Translations under genes and position numbers: made by a program
The notes under the pieces: model-generated
Database searches by the model: none
Seen by the model: the letters and a program-made list of their open reading frames with translations, nothing else
What the model was told of the DNA's origin: nothing
In this document: one piece after another, positions 50,886 to 58,090 of the stretch
Layout: the number at the start of each line of letters is the position of its first letter
Numbering within the stretch: the stretch's first letter is position 1
Source of the DNA: Paenibacillus kobensis NBRC 15729
GTDB lineage: Bacteria > Bacillota > Bacilli > Paenibacillales > Paenibacillaceae
Assembly (NCBI RefSeq): GCF_004000825.1
Contig: NZ_BILZ01000038.1
Coordinates: forward strand, 1-58,090
Reading direction: 5' to 3'
Length of the DNA stretch: 58,090 nucleotides

Positions 50886-53642
50886 CTAGTTCCGGAGCGG
50901 CTTGCCGGTTTCAAGCATGTGGCGCATCCGCTGTTGAGTCAGCGGCTCGCCCAGCAGCGCGAGAAACGCCTCGCACTCCAGATCGAGCAAGTATTGCTCG
51001 CTTACTTCCGCTCCCGGATGCGCATCGCCGCCGGCCAGTACATGCGCAAGCTTCGACGCAATGCGGGCATCATGGACGCTGATATAACCGCCGCGCTTCA
51101 TCGAATCGACGGCGAGCAGCAGAATCGCTTTGCCCTCTCGGCCGGCAACCGTGACGCGCGCGCCCGGGTCCGGCGCCGCATATCCGGCGCGGTCAAGCTC
51201 CAACACCGCCCGCTTCGCCTCGGCAATACGGGCGTCCTGCCGCGTAATGACCGTGTCGTGCGGACGCATGAAGCCAAGAGCAGCCGCCTCATGGCCGCTC
51301 GTCGTCGTCTTCGCCATCGCGATCGTCTCGAACAGCGCGGCAAGCTGCTCGTGCAGCGAGCCGGCTCCGTTAACCGGCTGCATGCGGGATGCCGCCATAA
51401 TGGCAGCCTCCTTGCAGCCGCCGCCGGCGGGAATTAACCCGACGCCGGTCTCGACGAGACCGAAGTACGTCTCCGGCGAGAACACGATCCGGTCCGCAGG
51501 CAAGCAAGCTTCGACGCCCCCGCCGAGCGTCATCCGGTGCGGCGCGGCTACGACGGGCCGGGCCATTCTTTTGAGCCGGAGCATACTGCCTTGGAACATC
51601 CGGATGATGTCCTCGACCTCATCCCACTCGCCGTTCTGCGCTTCCATCAGCAGCAGCATCAGATTCGCGCCGACGCAGAAATTGCGTCCTTCATTCGCCA
51701 GCACCAGCCCCCGCCAGTTGCGCCCGACTTCCTCGGTCGACTGTCGGATCGCACTCAAAATATCCGCACCTATGGCGTTATTCTGCGAGTGGAATTCAAG
51801 GCATGCTACCTCGTCGCCGAGGTCGATCAAGCTTGCGCCGGCATTGCTCAGAATGACGCGCCCCGCCGCCTTGAGCGACGGAAGCGAAATCGTATCATCC
51901 GACTCCTCCGTCTCGCGGTAGCGTCCATCCGATACGTACAGCCTGACGACTCCTTCCTGCTTGTAGAAAGACCGGTTGCCGTCCGCCAGCCATTGCTCCA
52001 CCCAATCCGGCACCGTATCGCCTTCGGCTTTCATCCGTTTCACTGTTCGCTCGACACCCAGCGCATCCCACAACGCGAACGGTCCAAGCTCCCAGTTGAA
52101 GCCCCACTCCATCGCCCGGTCGATGTCGACGATGGAGTCGGCAATGACGCCGACTTGACGCGCGGCATAGAGCAGCGTCCGCTTCAGCGAATGCCAAGCG
52201 AATAGCGTATAGCGGACATCGCGGGGCAGCGAAGATAAAGGCGGCGAAGCGGCGGCATTGGCGACGGAAGCGGAAGTCGGCGGGACGACAGCGGCAGCAG
52301 TATCGGCGACAGTAGCAGATGACGGCGCGCCAGCTGCGGCGGCGGCAGTATCGGCGACAGTAGCGGTCGGCGGCGGGACGGCTGAAGCGCCAGATCCAGC
52401 AGTTGGCGGCAACGCAGCGGTATCCTCCGTCAGCTCGCCACCGCCCCTGCTCGGGCCGGCCACCTCCTGCGTATCTGCCTGCTTATCGCCCGACGGACTC
52501 GCGATTCCGCTGATCGAGGCTTCGCCGCGCGGCGGCCAAGCGACCGGCGCCTGCCATACGCCGGAAAGCAGCGCCTGCGCTTTCGCTGCGGCGCCTTTGG
52601 CCGCCTTGGATGCGTCAATGATGGACGATGAGACTTTGGCAGCAGGCCCATACTCGTGCGTAACGAGAGACAGCGCTTCGATCTCGCTCTTGCCGCTTGC
52701 TCCGCGGCGTTTGTGGTAGAAGCCTTGGCCGCTTTTTTCCCCTAACCGCCCGTCGCGAACAAGTCTCTCCAGCACAGGGGGCCGAGCAAAAACGAGCGCA
52801 TCCTCCGGATCGCCGCTCCGCTCCCGCACGTTGTCGACCACATGGAGCAGCGTATCCAGTCCGACAAGGTCGAGCATGCGGAACGTCGCGGTTTTGGGCC
52901 GGCCGAGCGCGGGTCCGGTCAGCGCATCCGCCTCTTCGACCGTCAGCCCGAACCGCTCCATCTCCTCCAGCGTGACGAGCATGCCGTAAGTGCCGACCCG
53001 GTTCGCGATGAAGTTCGGCGTATCCTTCGCCACGACAACGCCTTTGCCAAGCTGCCTCTCGCATACCCTAGTCAGCTCAGCAAGTGCGTCAACATCCGTA
53101 TCCGGAGCAGGCACAATCTCGACAAGCTTCATATAACGCGGCGGATTAAAAAAATGCGTCGCCATAAAATGCCGCCGAAAATCATCGCTTCTCCCTTCCG
53201 CAAGCGATGCCACCGACAATCCGGACGTGTTCGTGCTGACGAGCGATCCCGGCGCCCGGTGCCGCTCGATCGTATCCAGAACGCTCTTCTTAATGTCGAC
53301 CCGCTCGGTTACCGCCTCGACAATCCAATCCGCATCGCCCAGCACCTGCGCGTCGTCCTCCAGACAAGCAGGTGTTATCCGGCTAGCGAATGACGCATCG
53401 TACAGTGCCGCCGGCTTCGACGTCTTCAGCTTCTCAATCGCGGCAGCAGCGAGACGTTTGCGCACCTCGGGACGCTCAAGCGCCAGCCCCGCCTTCTCCT
53501 CTTCCGGCGTGAGCGACTTCGGCGCAATGTCGAGCAGCGTCACCCGCATGCCCGAGTTCGCGAGATGGCCGGCTATCGCCGCCCCCATAACACCCGAACC
53601 GATAACCGCCGCGCGGCGAATCGGTCTGTGGGATTGATTCAC
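50886..53642 (-). CDS. fadN: 3-hydroxyacyl-CoA dehydrogenase / enoyl-CoA hydratase, with long Ala/Pro/Thr linker
   Basis: FadN is the multifunctional beta-oxidation enzyme. The 918 residues (GTG 53642, GGGAGGGAATAGC upstream) start with the NAD-binding [33 protein letters not shown] and the 3HCDH C-terminal domain. A second 3HCDH-like unit ([19 protein letters not shown]) and an enoyl-CoA hydratase/crotonase half ([25 protein letters not shown]-like [10 protein letters not shown]) follow. Between the two 3HCDH parts (about residues 375-480) lies an inserted linker rich in Ala, Pro, Thr and Ser with repeated ATVADTAAA units. It makes the protein about 130 residues longer than Bacillus FadN. 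Confidence 0.93.
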   Translation of the reverse strand: MNQSHRPIRRAAVIGSGVMGAAIAGHLANSGMRVTLLDIAPKSLTPEEEKAGLALERPEVRKRLAAAAIEKLKTSKPAALYDASFASRITPACLEDDAQVLGDADWIVEAVTERVDIKKSVLDTIERHRAPGSLVSTNTSGLSVASLAEGRSDDFRRHFMATHFFNPPRYMKLVEIVPAPDTDVDALAELTRVCERQLGKGVVVAKDTPNFIANRVGTYGMLVTLEEMERFGLTVEEADALTGPALGRPKTATFRMLDLVGLDTLLHVVDNVRERSGDPEDALVFARPPVLERLVRDGRLGEKSGQGFYHKRRGASGKSEIEALSLVTHEYGPAAKVSSSIIDASKAAKGAAAKAQALLSGVWQAPVAWPPRGEASISGIASPSGDKQADTQEVAGPSRGGGELTEDTAALPPTAGSGASAVPPPTATVADTAAAAAGAPSSATVADTAAAVVPPTSASVANAAASPPLSSLPRDVRYTLFAWHSLKRTLLYAARQVGVIADSIVDIDRAMEWGFNWELGPFALWDALGVERTVKRMKAEGDTVPDWVEQWLADGNRSFYKQEGVVRLYVSDGRYRETEESDDTISLPSLKAAGRVILSNAGASLIDLGDEVACLEFHSQNNAIGADILSAIRQSTEEVGRNWRGLVLANEGRNFCVGANLMLLLMEAQNGEWDEVEDIIRMFQGSMLRLKRMARPVVAAPHRMTLGGGVEACLPADRIVFSPETYFGLVETGVGLIPAGGGCKEAAIMAASRMQPVNGAGSLHEQLAALFETIAMAKTTTSGHEAAALGFMRPHDTVITRQDARIAEAKRAVLELDRAGYAAPDPGARVTVAGREGKAILLLAVDSMKRGGYISVHDARIASKLAHVLAGGDAHPGAEVSEQYLLDLECEAFLALLGEPLTQQRMRHMLETGKPLRN

Positions 53643-53796
53643 GCTATTCCCTCCCTTAAGTGAGTCAAAATGGCATCGTCGGTGCGAGTTCATGCTGATG
53701 GGTTGTCGGATCTACGTCCCCGCGAACTAACAGCCTCCGCGCCGGACTATACCGTACCGGATCCACCGAGGTCCGTCGTGTGCAACTGAATTAAGC

Positions 53797-53990
53797 GCCC
53801 TCAAAGGTCGCTTAACGGTCGCGGTTAGGTCAAAGTATCCGAATAGGAGACTGCAAAAGACTCTTAATGATGCATACGGGTAAGGAATTGCCGCCTCGAT
53901 CATGCGATAAGAGTCTATTGGCGTCGCTTAAATGAACTGGAATAGCTTCTGCGTGAAATTAAGTAACCTTAGGAGACTCTTATTTCACGA
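53797..53990. repeat. Motifs related to the 167-bp repeat (TAAGCG / GACTCTTA)
   Basis: TTAAGCGCCCTCAAAGG, GACTCTTAATGATGC, AAGAGTCTATTGGCGTCGCTTA and GGAGACTCTTATTTCACG recur here and resemble the edges of the unit at 21397-21730. The stretch 53643-53796 before it shows nothing I can support. Confidence 0.5.
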
Positions 53991-54001
53991 GCATCACGCA
54001 C

Positions 54002-54120
54002 GCATTACGCATTACGCATTACGCATTACGCATTACGCATTACGCATTACGCATCACACATCACGCATCACACATCACGCATCACGCATCACGCATCACG
54101 CATCACGCATCACGCATCAC
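54002..54120. repeat. Heptanucleotide microsatellite, 17 units
   Basis: Seven copies of GCATTAC (54002-54050) are followed by ten copies of GCATCAC or ACATCAC (54051-54120), all in phase. Any open frame across it is an artefact of the period not being a multiple of three. Confidence 0.95.
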
Positions 54121-54209
54121 TGCCTATGCTAGCCCGACCTCTCGGCTATCACTTCTGCTGTCACATCCGTCACACCCGACACCCGTCACCAGACACATTC
54201 GCGTCCGCC

Positions 54210-54364
54210 TACTGGACTCTCAGCCCTCGCCTAAAACAGTGGCGTCCAAACCGCACCCGCCTGCTGCCTGCTGCGATCTCAGGCCTCACCTAACACAGAG
54301 GCTGCAAGCAATGTGCATCCGTCCGCCTGCTGCCCCCTAAGCACTTAAGTCTCGCCTAAAACAG
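54210..54364. repeat. Degenerate direct repeats copying the fadF 3' end
   Basis: CCTCGCCTAAAACAG (54225-54239) and CCTCACCTAACACAG (54284-54298) resemble TCTCGCCTAAAACAG (54350-54364), which encodes the last residues of fadF. All are preceded by CGCCTNCTG. The spacings are about 59 and 66 bases. They look like decaying tandem duplications. Confidence 0.55.
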
Positions 54365-56705
54365 AAGCGGCCAGCAGCTCTGCAACGTCCCGCGCAGCAA
54401 CGCCTTCGCGTTCGAGCTGGCGGAGACCATCCTCCATCATCGTCAAGCAGTATGGACAGCCGGAACCGATCACCGTCGGCTGGACAGCCAGCGCCTGCGT
54501 TACTCTCGCCACATTGACCCGGGCGCCCGCGCGCTCCTCCATCCACATCATGCCGCCCCCGGCGCCGCAGCACATTGCGTTGCGGCCGGAACGCTCCATC
54601 TCCGTCAGCTCCATGCCTGGGATAGCCCGCAGAATTCGGCGCGGCGCCTCATAAGCGCCGTTATAGCGCCCCATATAGCAAGAGTCGTGATAAGCCGTTC
54701 GCTCCGAGACGCTGTGCGACGGCACCAACTTCCCTTCATCCAGCAGCCTGGCGAGCAGCTCCGTATGATGGACGATTTCGGTATCCTGGTGAAGGCCGAA
54801 ATCCGGATACTCATTGCGCATCGCATGAAACGTATGCGGGCAAGCCGTGACGATCCGGCGGATGCCGTACCTCTCCAGCGTCTCGATATTTTCCTTGCAC
54901 AGCTCCTGGAATAACAGCTCGTTGCCAAGCCGCCGCGGCGTATCGCCGGAATTTCGCTCTTCCGAGCCAAGCGCTGCGAACCGGACGCCGGCCGCGTCCA
55001 GCAGCCGAATGAAAGCGAACAGCACCTTGCGGCTGCGAACGTCATAAGCCCCCATCGATCCTGCCCATACGACCCATTCCGGACGTTCGCCGCGCTGCTC
55101 GAAGCTCTGCACCGTCTCCACCGTAATGCCCGTTTGCTCGGCGCACGCTTCCATCCAAGCGGCGCGGTCGGCGCGCGGAAGCCCCCACGGATTGCCCTGG
55201 CGCTCGATGTTCTGCATCGCGCGTTGCCCTTCCGAGGGCAGACGCCCTTCCATCAGCACGAGGTGGCGGCGCATGTCGATAATTTTGTCCACGTGCTCAT
55301 TGCCTACCGGGCACTGGTCCTCGCAATTGCGGCATGTCGTACAGGACCACAACTCTGATTCCGTCATGACGCCGCCAATAAGCACGACCTCCGTGGCGTC
55401 GCCGCCCGGCGTTCCCGTACGCTGCCAAGCCTCCGCCTGCGCCTCCATCGTCGGGGCGATTGACGTATCGGCCGCGCTGCGCCCTCCGCTCCATATCGGC
55501 ACCGATGCGCCCATGACGTGGAAGCTGCCCGCAGGCAGCCGATCCCGACCGCTCTGCTCTCCGTCCGAGACGCTCGTATCCGGCGAAGTGCCGCCCGATG
55601 CCCACACCCATGCAGGAACGTAAGCGTTCTGCTTCGTAACGGCGGCGCCCTTTTCCGTCAGATGATCACGCATTTTCACAATTAAATGCATTGGCGACAG
55701 CAGCTTCCCAGTGTTCGACGCCGGGCAGACGTTCGTACATCGCCCGCACTCGACGCAGGCATACAGATCAAGCAGCTGCTTGCGCCGGAAATCCTCGATT
55801 CGGCCGACGCCGAACGACTCCGCCGTTTCGTCCTCGAGATCGACCGGTTCCAAGCGGCCGATCCGGCCCCCTTTTTGGCGCAGCCACAAGTTAACCGGAG
55901 CCGTAAAGAGATGAAAATGTTTCGATTGCGGTACATACACCAGAAAAGCCAGCAGCACGAACAGATGCATCCACCATGCCGATTCGTAACCGGACTCCGC
56001 CGTACCCGGCGTTACCCCTATCGACTGGAGCAGATCCGCGGCTGCAGAAGAAATTGGCGCGTACGCTTCACCGGGAACGGAGGCCGGCTCGGCGATCCGT
56101 TCGAACGCGAGCGTCAGCAGCACCGTTACGCAGATGCCGCCGATGAACAGCGACACGATGCCGGGCTTCCAGCCCCTTTTGAGCCGCTCAATCCGCTCAA
56201 TGTACCGCCGGAACACGGCATACAGCACCGCGACAAAAACAACCGCTACCGTTAGTTCCTGCATATACGAGAACCAGCCGAAACGGGCGTACGGCAGCGA
56301 ATAGCCTGCGAGCCCTTTCCAGATCAGGTCGAGCGCCCCGAACTGCAAAACAATGAAGCCGTAAAAAAGAAGCAGGTGCATTACGCCGCTTCGAATGTCG
56401 CGCAGCAGCTTCCGATGGCCGAAAATTTGTCCGCCTGCACTTCCGTCTGGAGTGAAACCGGCGGGCTTCGTCCTGTTGTTCCCTTTCGCCTTCTTGCCGC
56501 CGCTGCTTTCCATGCGGTTGTCTGAGAACGGTTCCCCCGCTGGATCTTGACCGGCAGGCAGAGGCGGCGGACGAAAGGATCCCCGCCCTAGCCGCATATA
56601 CGCGACTCGCCTCACCACCGCCTGCACAAACCAGCCGATGGCCGTCCCCGACACAGCAGCGAACAGCAGCCACTTGACCGTCCGGATTACCATTTCATCT
56701 GTCAA
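54345..56705 (-). CDS. fadF: Iron-sulfur membrane oxidoreductase (FadF-like)
   Basis: The 786-residue protein has five or six membrane helices (about 8-30, 105-125, 140-160, 183-203, 245-262). Two 4Fe-4S clusters follow (CVECGRCTNVCP and CTTCRNCEDQCPVG), and two CCG heterodisulfide-reductase-type domains (CPHTFHAMRNEYPDFG and HDSCYMGRYNG with MCCGAGGG, then SGCPYC). This is the layout of Bacillus FadF (YwjF), thought to pass electrons from ETF to quinone. Codon TTG 56705 has GGGGGG 10 bases upstream. The divergent etfBA and nearby fadNAE support the role. A Ser/Gly-rich insert (about 380-440) lies between the two clusters. Confidence 0.9.
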   Translation of the reverse strand: MTDEMVIRTVKWLLFAAVSGTAIGWFVQAVVRRVAYMRLGRGSFRPPPLPAGQDPAGEPFSDNRMESSGGKKAKGNNRTKPAGFTPDGSAGGQIFGHRKLLRDIRSGVMHLLLFYGFIVLQFGALDLIWKGLAGYSLPYARFGWFSYMQELTVAVVFVAVLYAVFRRYIERIERLKRGWKPGIVSLFIGGICVTVLLTLAFERIAEPASVPGEAYAPISSAAADLLQSIGVTPGTAESGYESAWWMHLFVLLAFLVYVPQSKHFHLFTAPVNLWLRQKGGRIGRLEPVDLEDETAESFGVGRIEDFRRKQLLDLYACVECGRCTNVCPASNTGKLLSPMHLIVKMRDHLTEKGAAVTKQNAYVPAWVWASGGTSPDTSVSDGEQSGRDRLPAGSFHVMGASVPIWSGGRSAADTSIAPTMEAQAEAWQRTGTPGGDATEVVLIGGVMTESELWSCTTCRNCEDQCPVGNEHVDKIIDMRRHLVLMEGRLPSEGQRAMQNIERQGNPWGLPRADRAAWMEACAEQTGITVETVQSFEQRGERPEWVVWAGSMGAYDVRSRKVLFAFIRLLDAAGVRFAALGSEERNSGDTPRRLGNELLFQELCKENIETLERYGIRRIVTACPHTFHAMRNEYPDFGLHQDTEIVHHTELLARLLDEGKLVPSHSVSERTAYHDSCYMGRYNGAYEAPRRILRAIPGMELTEMERSGRNAMCCGAGGGMMWMEERAGARVNVARVTQALAVQPTVIGSGCPYCLTMMEDGLRQLEREGVAARDVAELLAASVLGET

Positions 56706-56749
56706 CGCAGCATCGCCCCCCTAGTGCGACTTCGATATTGGACAAGTTG

Positions 56750-56763
56750 TTGAAGCGCTTTCA
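56750..56763 (-). promoter_or_regulatory. cre-like catabolite element upstream of fadF
   Basis: TTGAAGCGCTTTCA lies 45 bases upstream of the TTG start. It matches the CcpA-binding pattern (TGWAANCGNTNWCA) at 12 of 14 positions. CcpA repression of fatty-acid genes is known in Bacillus. Confidence 0.45.
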
Positions 56764-57144
56764 CAACTGCGCGTTGTTCAAGTATATGAGCCCGTGACCG
56801 CGAACATGCGTCGGCGGTCGGCGGCAGTCGCTGGCGCACCAGGACGTACAATTAGGGAATTTGCTTATTTCTTGCGAGGATTCATATTACTCTCTGGGGA
56901 TCTTGTAGTGGTGGATGCGGCGAGGCGCCAACAATAATAGGAACGGTGGTTCGCCGAGATTAAGGTGTTTTCAAGGCTGCCTTTATGCACTTGTTGCAGC
57001 CACGCATCCGCTAGTCTAATCAATCGGCCATGGACATATCGTAGCACTGATGGACACGAACCCCGCCGAGGGCACCGGCATCGGCATCACAATCACAATC
57101 ACAGGCAACACCTGGTCAAGAAACGGCATGAGGAGGCGAACAAG
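56764..57144. other. Divergent fadF-etfB intergenic region
   Basis: I see no gene and no clear FadR-type operator in this 381-base gap. A short ATCACA(A) repeat (about 57084-57101) lies before etfB. The etfB ribosome site AGGAGG is at 57131-57136. Confidence 0.5.
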
Positions 57145-57906
57145 ATGCACATCGTCGTGCTCATTAAGCAAACGTTCGACACGGAGGAAAAAATCGTCGT
57201 CCAAGGCGGCCGGGTAGCCGCGGACGGCGTTAAGCTCATCGTCAACCCGTATGACGAATATGCGCTGGAGGAAGCCCTTCGCTTGCGCGAGAAGCATGGC
57301 GGCACCGTAACGGCGGTCGCCTGCGGACCGGAGCAAAGCGCGGAAGCGCTGCGGACCGCTTTGGCGATGGGCGCGGACGAGGCCGTGCGCATCGAGCCGT
57401 CGCCAGACGACGACAGCGCTTCGGTCGCTGCCGCGATCGCCGCCGCCATTCGGCCGTTGAAGGCAGACCTGCTTCTCGCCGGGCTGTTCGCCGTCGATAC
57501 GGGCGCGGGCAGCGTTGCCTTGCAGACAGCGGAACGGCTCGGAATCCCGCATGTGTCGGCAGCCGTTCGAGTTGAGATCAACGGCAGCAACCTAGTCGCC
57601 GACCGCGACATCGAAGGCGATACCGCAACCGTCGAGGTTCCCATTCCTGCTCTCGTGACGGCACAGCAAGGATTGAACGAGCCGCGTTATCCGTCGCTGC
57701 CCGGCATTATGAAGGCGAAACGCAAGCCGCTGCGCGTCGTCAGCCGCAGCGATCTGGCCGCGGACGCTGCTGCTCCCGCCACTTCGCAAGTGTCGATCGA
57801 AGCGGTCCCTCCCCGCTCCGCCGGCAAGCGGCTTAACGGCGGCACACCGGCCGAACTGGCCGCAGAGCTGGCCCGTCTGCTTCGCGAGGAAGCGAAAGTG
57901 CTCTAA
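57145..57906 (+). CDS. etfB: Electron transfer flavoprotein beta subunit
   Basis: EtfB binds AMP and partners EtfA to take electrons from FadE. The 253-residue protein opens with MHIVVLIKQTFDTEEKI, has NPYDEYALEEALRL, the AMP/FAD contact DTGAGSVALQTAERLG, and EVPIPALVTAQQGLNEPRYPSLPGIMKAKRKP, the family signature. AGGAGG lies 8 bases before ATG 57145; the frame also runs upstream from 56965 but lacks a ribosome site there. Confidence 0.95.
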   Translation: MHIVVLIKQTFDTEEKIVVQGGRVAADGVKLIVNPYDEYALEEALRLREKHGGTVTAVACGPEQSAEALRTALAMGADEAVRIEPSPDDDSASVAAAIAAAIRPLKADLLLAGLFAVDTGAGSVALQTAERLGIPHVSAAVRVEINGSNLVADRDIEGDTATVEVPIPALVTAQQGLNEPRYPSLPGIMKAKRKPLRVVSRSDLAADAAAPATSQVSIEAVPPRSAGKRLNGGTPAELAAELARLLREEAKVL

Positions 57907-57979
57907 TGAATATGAACCGGACGCGAAGCAGCTGCCCATTCCCCCTCTCCCTAAGGAGAAATGAAGGAGGTCCCATCGG

Positions 57980-58090
57980 ATGAGCATCTCTTGTTTAGTC
58001 TTCGCCGAATGCAAAGACGGCCGGCTGCGCCGCGTCGCGCTGGAAGCGCTCGGCGCGGCGCGGCAGATCGCCGGCGACGGCGGCGCCGTG
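57980..58090 (+). CDS. etfA: Electron transfer flavoprotein alpha subunit, 5' part
   Basis: ATG 57980 with AAGGAGG 9 bases upstream opens a frame (MSISCLVFAECKDGRLRRVA) to the right edge of the window. It matches the EtfA N-terminus and follows etfB by 73 bases, as in typical etfBA operons. Only 37 residues are visible. Confidence 0.85.
   Translation, partial: MSISCLVFAECKDGRLRRVALEALGAARQIAGDGGAV

Noticed and set aside
53932-54132. Open frame across the heptamer repeat
   Set aside because: It encodes only a HYALRIT-type periodic peptide because of the repeat; no ribosome site and no other coding signal.
1-58090. Insertion sequences, prophage, tRNA or rRNA genes
   Set aside because: I looked for transposase-like or integrase-like products with flanking inverted repeats, and for cloverleaf or rRNA signatures, and saw none; I could not run a covariance or profile search.

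Overview
The window (about 55-58% G+C) looks like the chromosome of a Gram-positive, endospore-forming member of the Paenibacillaceae (Paenibacillus or Cohnella-like). This rests on purine-rich AGGAGG-type ribosome binding sites, frequent TTG/GTG starts, bacillus-type regulators (AraR, CsoR), a FadN/FadA/FadE beta-oxidation set, perfect Spo0A boxes, and several families of non-coding intergenic repeats. I saw no insertion sequence, prophage, CRISPR array, rRNA or tRNA. Genus and species are inference.

Layout. 1-4.0 kb: the 3' end of a proline-repeat protein, an FMN reductase, then a minus-strand pair made of a zinc-ribbon membrane protein and a trypsin-like protease. 4.4-8.2 kb: arabinose genes araB and araD with their repressor araR, and AraR operators lying in the promoters; araA is not here. 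8.3-13.5 kb: a copper module (copZ, copA, a His/Met-rich exported protein, a second copZ) and the repressor CsoR; between them lies a 13-unit array with an exact 52-bp period. 13.5-16.6 kb: galU and an OmpR-type two-component system. 16.9-21.3 kb: YjbQ, thioredoxin reductase, two tandem paralogous membrane proteins of unknown family, a D-2-hydroxyacid dehydrogenase and small genes. 21.4-21.8 kb: a 167-bp tandem repeat. 21.9-26.3 kb: a Uup-like ABC-F ATPase, a DUF3153-type lipoprotein and fumC.

26.5-37.4 kb is a complete Gram-positive type IV pilus operon on the minus strand: pilB, pilT, pilC, major pilin, prepilin peptidase, two minor pilins, a large pilus-associated protein with a repeat-built body, then pilM, pilN and pilO. 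Three perfect Spo0A boxes and a terminator-like hairpin lie upstream of pilB. This operon, with its unusual repeat-rich protein and probable sporulation-regulator control, is the most interesting coding region of the window.

37.9-45.7 kb: KDPG aldolase with a LacI-like operator, a zinc-ribbon M48 protease, methionine aminopeptidase, the metNIQ methionine transporter (metN probably starts at CTG), small proteins and a hot-dog thioesterase. Two matching arrays of TTGTA-N4-TACAA palindromes flank this segment (40.3 and 45.8 kb).

46.0-58.1 kb is a fatty-acid degradation locus: fadN-fadA-fadE and an acyl-CoA ligase on the minus strand, then divergent fadF (Fe-S membrane oxidoreductase) and etfB-etfA. 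Together they activate fatty acids, carry out the beta-oxidation cycle, and pass electrons from the acyl-CoA dehydrogenase through ETF, presumably via FadF, to the quinone pool. Long microsatellites and degenerate repeats lie between fadN and fadF.
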